Positions 1 through 4,189 of a DNA stretch of 5,485 nucleotides are shown one piece after another (within the stretch, counting starts at the first letter, position 1; each line of letters starts with the position of its first letter). The stretch covers positions 1 through 5,485 of the forward strand of contig CAAGDZ010000311.1 in assembly GCA_900768735.1 (NCBI GenBank), in the 5' to 3' direction. Source of the stretch: Oscillospiraceae bacterium (GTDB lineage Bacteria > Bacillota > Clostridia > Oscillospirales > Ruminococcaceae). The notes under the pieces are model-generated. The model saw nothing but the letters and a program-made list of their open reading frames with translations. It was not told the DNA's origin and did not search any database. Made by a program: the position numbers and the translations under genes.

Positions 1-1358
1 TCGGCTACAACAAAATCTATCTGCTTGTACCTACAGTTATTATGCTGCTTGCGCTGTTCGCTCACTTTACCGGCTACGGAAAGGCATATCCAAAGGAGTC
101 CTCACTGTTTACTAACTTCGCGATAATCAATTTTGTTATATGGCTTATGTCTACCAAGCACTTTATAATCGAGCGCTTTTCGATGTATGTTTACATTTTC
201 ATGATTATGTTCATACCGTCGATAGTGAGCTATTACAAAAAATGTATCCAGACTTATCTGTACAACAGAAAGCATAATTCTGTTTCCGAGAGCGGCGACG
301 ATGCCGACACACAGAGTATGCCTGCTCTTGCCGCCGCAGGCCCTCGGTATGACTGTACCGTAGCGGAATATTTTGCCGCAAAAAAGAAAAAAGCCGGTGA
401 GCAGTCGCAGATTGAAGAAACAGTCGAAGCCGACGCTGTACCGGTTGAGCAAGACTCCGGCGAAAATATGCCGGTTGAGAACGGTTTTGATGAGGGAGCT
501 GAGAAAAACGCCGGCGAAGCTACGCAAAGCGAGCGTCTTCATTCCGAAGAATCCTCTGTATCGGCAGTCGCCGATACATCCGAAGCGACCGGCGAAGAGC
601 CTGTGGCTGAAGCTGACGGTGACGGCGGCAATTCAACAAAGAAAAAGCGTGTGCATAAAGACAGATATATTCCGGACACCGATTACCTCCCCGAGAATTA
701 TACGCCTAAAAAGTATAATAACAAGGTTCTGCGTGCCGTTACAAACCCGATTACGGTGTTCTCGGTATTTCTTGCGGTGGCTCTCGGCTTTAACCTCTGG
801 TATAACTATTTCGGTCTTACCGTTTCGTCGAAGGGCTTTCACGGAGTGGTGCCCTACCGCAGTATCGTACCCGCATATATGCAGACAGCCCTGAGCTTTG
901 AAAACAAAGAAGATAAAAACGCCCTGCTTCATAAGGAAACAGATTTCCTGTCATATCTGTACAGGCTTAAAGAAGCGGATAACTATACCGTTATTATTTC
1001 AAGCAGAAACGATTGCGTAAGCGGTATGAATGATGGGGCATACGCGGCTATGAAAATGCTCGGTCTGGAAAAATTCAGCGAAGTGAGCAAAACCGATAAC
1101 TATATCGCCGTATTAAGCGGCGGCAAGGTTTTGTATGAGGAATATTCAGAGAACCTGCTCGAATATAATACCGTGCTTCAGGGCTATAAAACAAGCATAA
1201 TAAGTGGCCGCAATATTTCTTCAATTGTGATGGGAAAAACGGATTTCTCGAAAAATGACGCGGGACTTAATATCGTTGTTTTCGACAATGAAAAGCGTGT
1301 AATTATCGATAAGGTAAGATTCAAGGGGTATTATGTCATGCTCTCGGCTACCCGCTGA
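1..1358 (+). CDS. EpsG/Wzy-like polysaccharide polymerase C-terminus fused to a FAM3/ILEI-like extracellular domain (5' end outside window)
   Basis: The frame is open from base 3 through the left edge, so the ATG at 42 is internal; residue numbers here count from that Met. The first ~65 residues are hydrophobic helices ending in FSMYVYIFMIMFIPSIVSYY (46-65), the kind of C-terminal end seen in EpsG-family proteins, which are thought to polymerise exopolysaccharide repeat units at the membrane. Residues ~80-200 form an acidic Glu/Asp/Ala-rich linker, followed by a basic stretch (KKKRVHKDR, 200-208). A single transmembrane helix follows (about 236-256); the preceding positive charges suggest that the C-terminus lies outside. 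Residues ~296-438 resemble the ILEI/PANDER (FAM3) domain: VIISSRNDCVSGMNDGA (317-333), LGL (340-342), NYIAVLSGGK (353-362), ISGRN (387-391) and GLNIVVFD (408-415). The FAM3-related stem domain of POMGNT1 binds sugar, so a glycan-binding role is plausible but inferred. Stop TGA is at 1356-1358; trmB follows after 109 bases. The EpsG assignment rests on the C-terminal tail only. Confidence 0.72.
   Translation, partial: GYNKIYLLVPTVIMLLALFAHFTGYGKAYPKESSLFTNFAIINFVIWLMSTKHFIIERFSMYVYIFMIMFIPSIVSYYKKCIQTYLYNRKHNSVSESGDDADTQSMPALAAAGPRYDCTVAEYFAAKKKKAGEQSQIEETVEADAVPVEQDSGENMPVENGFDEGAEKNAGEATQSERLHSEESSVSAVADTSEATGEEPVAEADGDGGNSTKKKRVHKDRYIPDTDYLPENYTPKKYNNKVLRAVTNPITVFSVFLAVALGFNLWYNYFGLTVSSKGFHGVVPYRSIVPAYMQTALSFENKEDKNALLHKETDFLSYLYRLKEADNYTVIISSRNDCVSGMNDGAYAAMKMLGLEKFSEVSKTDNYIAVLSGGKVLYEEYSENLLEYNTVLQGYKTSIISGRNISSIVMGKTDFSKNDAGLNIVVFDNEKRVIIDKVRFKGYYVMLSATR
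557..578. repeat. Perfect 9-bp inverted repeat inside the linker-coding region
   Basis: TGTATCGGC (557-565), a 4-base loop (566-569) and GCCGATACA (570-578) form a perfect hairpin in the part of the polymerase gene that encodes the acidic linker. No T-run follows, so it does not look like an intrinsic terminator. It may only reflect relaxed constraint in a low-complexity region. Confidence 0.5.
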
Positions 1359-1467
1359 TGAAAGACATTTAAAATTTGAAAAATCTGTGATTTTTGGGGT
1401 CGTTGTTTGTGCCTCGGCAGATTCTTCCGGTACAAACTGCCCCAATATGAAAGGTATGGTCATAATT

Positions 1468-2145
1468 ATGAGAATGAGAAGAAAAAAGCACCTCGACGAG
1501 CGCCTTGCGGACTGCGCAGGCGTAAATCTCGGCTGGCTCATAGACTATGCCGCCGAGCAGCGCGGTGAGGTACAGCAGCGTACGCTTGATGTACAGGAGA
1601 TTTTCGGAAACGAAAATCCGGTACATCTTGAGGTCGGCTGCGGAAAGGGCGGTTTTATCGTTCAGGCCGCACAGCAAAATCCCGATATAAATTTTATAGC
1701 GGTTGAGATGGCGAGGAATGTTATTGTAAGCGCGATGGAGCTTGCTATGAAAATGGATTTGCCGAACCTGAAATTCCTGATGGGCAAGGCGGAATATCTT
1801 GAAAAGTTTTTCCCGGAAAGCTCGGTCGAGCGCATCTATCTTAATTTCAGTTGCCCGTACCCCAAGGAAACCTATAAAAAGCACAGGCTGACCCACAGCG
1901 GTTTTCTTGAGATATACAAGAAAATACTTGTACCAAATGGAGAGATACATCAGAAAACCGACAACATGAAGCTGTTCGAGTTTTCAATTGAGAGCTTTTC
2001 CTCCTGCGGCTTTACGCTGAAGAATGTGAGCCTCGATTTACATAACAGCGGCTTTGAGGGAAACATTATTACCGAGTACGAAAAGCGTTTTTCCGACGCG
2101 GGCTTTCCGATTTACAGACTTGAGGCAGTAAATTCGTCAAAATAG
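1468..2145 (+). CDS. trmB: tRNA (guanine-N7-)-methyltransferase TrmB, with non-canonical SCPYP motif
   Basis: TrmB uses S-adenosylmethionine to methylate N7 of G46 in the tRNA variable loop. The 225-residue product fits the family length. The Rossmann-fold SAM-binding motif EVGCGKGGF is at 55-63, the acidic end of strand 2 at E80, the motif following strand 4 is NFSCPYPK (126-133), then RLT (140-142), GEIHQKTDN (158-166) and the C-terminal TEYE (202-205). The start at 1468 is preferred because family members begin with a short M-R-x-R-x-K segment (here MRMRRKKHLDERL). The same frame is open upstream to an ATG at 1333 inside the preceding gene, but that extension looks unlike coding sequence. 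AAAGGT (1450-1455) could be the ribosome site, though its 12-base spacing is long. The canonical SDPWPK is changed to SCPYPK (Asp to Cys at 129). No promoter or terminator is evident in the 109 bases upstream, so it may be co-transcribed with the polymerase gene. Confidence 0.93.
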   Translation: MRMRRKKHLDERLADCAGVNLGWLIDYAAEQRGEVQQRTLDVQEIFGNENPVHLEVGCGKGGFIVQAAQQNPDINFIAVEMARNVIVSAMELAMKMDLPNLKFLMGKAEYLEKFFPESSVERIYLNFSCPYPKETYKKHRLTHSGFLEIYKKILVPNGEIHQKTDNMKLFEFSIESFSSCGFTLKNVSLDLHNSGFEGNIITEYEKRFSDAGFPIYRLEAVNSSK

Positions 2146-2147
2146 GC

Positions 2148-2176
2148 TTTACTTTTCAACCGAAATGGTATATACT
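2148..2176 (+). promoter_or_regulatory. Sigma-A promoter for the small membrane-anchored protein gene
   Basis: TTTACT (2148-2153, 4 of 6 to TTGACA) is separated by exactly 17 bases from TATACT (2171-2176, 5 of 6 to TATAAT). It begins just after the trmB stop. A start near 2183 would give a leader of under 30 nt, with the ribosome site AGAAAGGA (2195-2202) 8 bases before the ATG at 2211. Confidence 0.7.
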
Positions 2177-2182
2177 ATATAC
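2168..2182. promoter_or_regulatory. Palindrome over the -10 box, candidate operator
   Basis: GTATATA-C-TATATAC is a perfect 7-bp inverted repeat around one central base. It covers the whole -10 element and reaches the expected transcription start. A dimeric repressor bound here would block RNA polymerase. Alternating AT sequence makes such palindromes easier to get by chance, so the operator role is only a candidate. Confidence 0.35.
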
Positions 2183-2210
2183 AGCAGTTTTTTTAGAAAG
2201 GATAACTGAT

Positions 2211-2642
2211 ATGAGCAAAGCAATTGCATTTTTAGCGGTAGCGGCGGCTCTGGGTACGGGATATGTACTCGGCAAGCGCTTTATAGAGAAAAACCCCGAG
2301 GCGGTGGCAGCTGTAAAGGAAAATTGCAGCGAAAAGCTTCATAAGGCCTCCGTATATTGCGCCGGAGCAATAAAGACGGGCAGCGAAAAGCTTTCCGAGA
2401 GCGTAAGCGCGATTGTAGCAGCAGGAAAAGAAAAGAGCGGAGAGCTTGTAAACAAGGCAAAGTCTACCGGAGAGAGCTTTAAAAACGAAATCAACAACCT
2501 GAAGGATATGGTTGTATCTATCAATAACAACAGCGCATATGTTGATATTTCCGACAATGCGGCGGAAAATTTTACCTTTGACGAGGCAACCGAGGAAAAA
2601 GAGATTTTTGAGGTTCCCGAGCATGGCTCTGAGGCGCTCTGA
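2211..2642 (+). CDS. Small membrane-anchored amphipathic helical protein, YtxH-like in layout
   Basis: This 143-residue protein has one hydrophobic N-terminal helix (about 4-21) followed by Lys-Arg, then a long Ala/Lys/Glu/Ser-rich region and an acidic tail (about 112-143). That layout resembles YtxH-type general-stress proteins (short glycine/alanine-rich anchor plus cytoplasmic amphipathic helix), but I do not see a diagnostic motif, so the name is only descriptive. Residues 39-92 fall into three 18-residue units with Ser at the second and Leu at the fifth position (S40/L43, S58/L61, S76/L79). The start is supported by AGAAAGGA at 2195-2202. The gene has its own promoter and a strong terminator, so it is probably a single-gene transcript. 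Function is unknown; scaffolding or membrane/envelope association are guesses. Confidence 0.85.
   Translation: MSKAIAFLAVAAALGTGYVLGKRFIEKNPEAVAAVKENCSEKLHKASVYCAGAIKTGSEKLSESVSAIVAAGKEKSGELVNKAKSTGESFKNEINNLKDMVVSINNNSAYVDISDNAAENFTFDEATEEKEIFEVPEHGSEAL
2325..2486 (+). repeat. Three tandem 18-codon units within the small helical protein gene
   Basis: The units encode residues 39-56, 57-74 and 75-92. The first two share the identical 14-mer GCAGCGAAAAGCTT (2326-2339 and 2380-2393, 54 bases apart). The third is diverged but keeps Ser and Leu at the same places. Eighteen residues equal five alpha-helical turns, so the unit repeats one helical face. Confidence 0.5.
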
Positions 2643-2674
2643 GCGATTTGCACCGACAGCCGGATACAAATAAC

Positions 2675-2715
2675 ACACCTGCAGTAAATGTCAGACATTT
2701 TATTGCAGGTGTTTT
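2675..2715 (+). terminator. Intrinsic terminator of the small helical protein gene
   Basis: ACACCTGCA (2675-2683) pairs with TGCAGGTGT (2704-2712). The stem extends inward through a G-U pair and the T/A pairs of TAAA with TTTA, and ends in a short loop. It is followed by TTTT (2712-2715). It lies 33 bases after the stop at 2642 and points along the plus strand. Confidence 0.88.
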
Positions 2716-2727
2716 GCATTATTTAAG

Positions 2728-2772
2728 ATTAAAAAATTTTAAATCGCCTTTGCCGGTTCAGGCAAAGGCGAT
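2728..2772 (-). terminator. Intrinsic terminator of the minus-strand membrane protein/HD operon
   Basis: ATCGCCTTTGCC (2743-2754) and GGCAAAGGCGAT (2761-2772) form a perfect 12-bp stem with a 6-base loop. Read on the minus strand, it is followed by a T-rich tail interrupted by four As (TTAAAATTTTTT). It lies 16 bases past the HD gene stop and faces the plus-strand terminator, as expected for convergent transcription units. Confidence 0.8.
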
Positions 2773-2788
2773 AATTGCTGATTATTCT

Positions 2789-3271
2789 TTAATACGGCTT
2801 TTTAAGCAGAGTTTCTTTAAGTGAGCAGTATTTATCCGCCATGCAGACAAGCCACGCCTCTTTGCTGGTCGGTATCTTTGTAATGGTGAGCGGCCACATA
2901 TGGTCGGCGATAATCTTCCTCTCCTTAACCGTAAGCGGGAAGGTGTTGCGCGCGTTGCGCTCTGCGGTAATCGGGTGAGAAAAGCCGTGCAGTCCGTCGG
3001 GGGTAAACGCCCCGTCGTGCCAGTCGTACAGGAAAAAGTCATGTAAAAGCGCACCCTTTGCCAGCGCCTCGGGGTCAATCTTTATCCTCAGCTTTTTGGC
3101 GTACATATACGCGTACAGACATACCATTATACAATGCTCATAGCAGGATACATCTCCGTGCTGGGTAAAGTTTTTCATAAGCTTTACCTTTTCGTTTGAG
3201 AGTATGCGGCGAGCCGTTTTTATAAATACTATATCTTCGTCCGTCAGGACGATATTATTCAAATCTGTCAT
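2789..3271 (-). CDS. Small HD-domain phosphohydrolase
   Basis: The 160-residue product is nearly all one HD domain (metal-dependent phosphohydrolase superfamily). Visible candidate metal ligands are H46 in HGDVSCYEHC (38-47), the HD doublet H77-D78 in LLHDFFLYDWH (75-85), H95 and H99 in LHGFSHP (94-100), H124 in DHMWPLT (123-129) and D146 in MADKYCS (144-150). These blocks are typical of a family of uncharacterised Firmicute HD proteins; the substrate is unknown. There is no GYP motif and no long insertion, so it is not an HD-GYP c-di-GMP phosphodiesterase. I chose the start at 3271 because GAGGA (3280-3284) lies 8 bases upstream; in-frame ATGs at 3286 and 3298 lack a comparable site. The start overlaps the upstream gene by 17 bases, indicating translational coupling. 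No signal peptide or membrane segment is seen, so it should be cytosolic. Confidence 0.88.
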   Translation of the reverse strand: MTDLNNIVLTDEDIVFIKTARRILSNEKVKLMKNFTQHGDVSCYEHCIMVCLYAYMYAKKLRIKIDPEALAKGALLHDFFLYDWHDGAFTPDGLHGFSHPITAERNARNTFPLTVKERKIIADHMWPLTITKIPTSKEAWLVCMADKYCSLKETLLKKPY

Positions 3272-3914
3272 CAAAATTTTCCTCATCGGAGTAATCATTA
3301 TCGGTATTTATGCTGCTGTCATCAAAATGGCATCTGCGCTTTGCGAGTGCGCCGATATGCGCACTTATATTTGAAAGACTGAAGGTCTTGCTTATCTTTT
3401 TACGGTCGATAAGGCGTCTTGCAGTAATGAAGAAGTCAACCGTCATCATCAGCGAGATTACTGCGCCCGTTATGCAGATGAACTGATAGGGCAGGTGAGA
3501 CAGAACATACTGCGTCGCGCCCGATACTACATAGGTCACGAAAAGTCCCATAACACCCCAGAACAGCGAAGATACAAGCGAAATCCTGTTCTTGTATACA
3601 AGCTTGAACATACTGTAGTCCCAGAACTGCTTTCCGAAAACCGTCTCCATAAGCCAGCCGGTAAAATATTCAAGCGCCGTGCAGCTTACCATAGCCACAA
3701 GGAACACGAAAAAGCCGTTATCCTTAAAGGGCTCGCATATAAACAAGAGTGCAAGTCCACCGACACCGTATATAGGAATATACGGTCCCTTTAAAAATCC
3801 TCGGTTTATCGGTCTTTTATGATACAATGATTCAATTGCCGATTCCTGAATCCAACCCAGCATACAGTAGATGCAAAAGGTAAACATCCAGTATTCAAAA
3901 CCAAAATGTCCCAT
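3255..3914 (-). CDS. Putative ABC-transporter type IV family membrane protein (PF06541-like)
   Basis: This 219-residue membrane protein has about five predicted hydrophobic segments (roughly 9-22, 48-60, 68-88, 112-132, 143-163). The hallmark of the PF06541 family (putative ABC transporter type IV, 'CmpB') is clear: GWIQES (20-25) followed by NRGFLKGPYIPIYGVGG (37-53). Members have no demonstrated function that I know of and no ATPase is encoded nearby, so a transport role is not established here. The last ~25 residues are a hydrophilic acidic tail rich in Asp, Glu, Asn and Ser. GGGAG (3922-3926) lies 7 bases before the ATG and supports the start. The gene is first in a two-gene operon with the HD hydrolase, with the promoter at 4013-4041. 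Confidence 0.85.
   Translation of the reverse strand: MGHFGFEYWMFTFCIYCMLGWIQESAIESLYHKRPINRGFLKGPYIPIYGVGGLALLFICEPFKDNGFFVFLVAMVSCTALEYFTGWLMETVFGKQFWDYSMFKLVYKNRISLVSSLFWGVMGLFVTYVVSGATQYVLSHLPYQFICITGAVISLMMTVDFFITARRLIDRKKISKTFSLSNISAHIGALAKRRCHFDDSSINTDNDYSDEENFDDRFE
3280..3284 (-). promoter_or_regulatory. Ribosome binding site deciding the HD gene start
   Basis: GAGGA on the minus strand, 8 bases upstream of the ATG ending at 3271, lies inside the last codons of the membrane protein gene. It favours the 160-residue start over the two longer in-frame options. Confidence 0.7.
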
Positions 3915-3929
3915 AAATTTACTCCCAAT

Positions 3930-4063
3930 AACTGAATTATATGTCCCGAAATTTTCGTAAATACCTTACATCGTTTGAGCTAAAATGGCATAATTCATAA
4001 TTATCCACTCTTATTATATAATATCAGCCTAAAAATGTCAATTAAGCAAACTGAATTATCTGT
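3930..4063. repeat. Pair of 15-base direct repeats flanking the membrane protein/HD promoter
   Basis: AACTGAATTATATGT (3930-3944) and AACTGAATTATCTGT (4049-4063) match at 14 of 15 positions and lie 119 bases apart. Relative to minus-strand transcription, one copy sits just upstream of the -35 box and the other just before the ribosome site. An inverted partial copy (ATTCAGTTA, 4134-4142) lies beside the cyclase terminator. A regulator-binding role is possible but not shown; AT-rich intergenic DNA can give such matches by chance. Confidence 0.35.
4013..4041 (-). promoter_or_regulatory. Perfect-consensus sigma-A promoter for the membrane protein/HD operon
   Basis: Read on the minus strand, TTGACA (4041-4036), 17 spacer bases and TATAAT (4018-4013) match both consensus hexamers at ideal spacing. 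AT-rich DNA upstream could act as an UP element. A start near 4006 leaves a leader of about 90 nt before the ATG at 3914. I see no recognisable riboswitch or terminator-like stem in that leader. Confidence 0.88.
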
Positions 4064-4140
4064 GCGGATAAAATAAATTTGTGAAATTTGTTAATTATTA
4101 AAGGAGTTTTGGTATAAAATTGTTCAAGTTTACATTCAGT

Positions 4141-4170
4141 TAATAAAAGAGCCGGCAATGAGCCGGCTCT
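4141..4170 (-). terminator. Intrinsic terminator of the diguanylate cyclase gene
   Basis: AGAGCCGGC (4148-4156) and GCCGGCTCT (4162-4170) form a perfect 9-bp GC-rich stem with a 5-base loop. On the minus strand it is followed by TTTATTAA. It lies 19 bases beyond the GGDEF gene stop and separates that gene from the downstream promoter. Confidence 0.88.
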
Positions 4171-4189
4171 CATATCTGTAAATATCTGC

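Noticed and set aside
373..894. Long plus-strand open frame of 173 codons overlapping the polymerase linker
   Set aside because: It is a frame shadow caused by the stop-poor, GC-richer low-complexity linker. Its product is Arg/Lys/Pro-rich with no recognisable domain, and the real gene occupies the region.
1379..1395. AAAAATC-TGT-GATTTTT hairpin between the polymerase gene and trmB
   Set aside because: The stem is short and AT-only apart from one G-C pair, and no T-run follows on either strand. It is too weak to call a terminator.
1461..1466. CATAAT as a possible -10 box just before trmB
   Set aside because: There is no -35 element or TG extension at the right distance, and it would put the transcription start inside the coding region.
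1333..1467. N-terminal extension of TrmB starting inside the polymerase gene
   Set aside because: The extra 45 residues are not typical of TrmB and lack a ribosome site at 1333. The family-like start MRMRRKK at 1468 is a better fit.
3966..3998. Ten-codon upstream reading frame in the leader of the PF06541-like membrane protein gene (minus strand)
   Set aside because: It has only a weak ribosome site, no runs of a regulatory amino acid and no alternative stem structure, so a leader-peptide mechanism is not supported.
4101..4143. AAGGAG followed by a TTG-started 7-codon frame on the plus strand
   Set aside because: Spacing to the TTG is about 13 bases, the peptide is tiny, and nothing follows on that strand except the cyclase terminator. 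It is probably chance.
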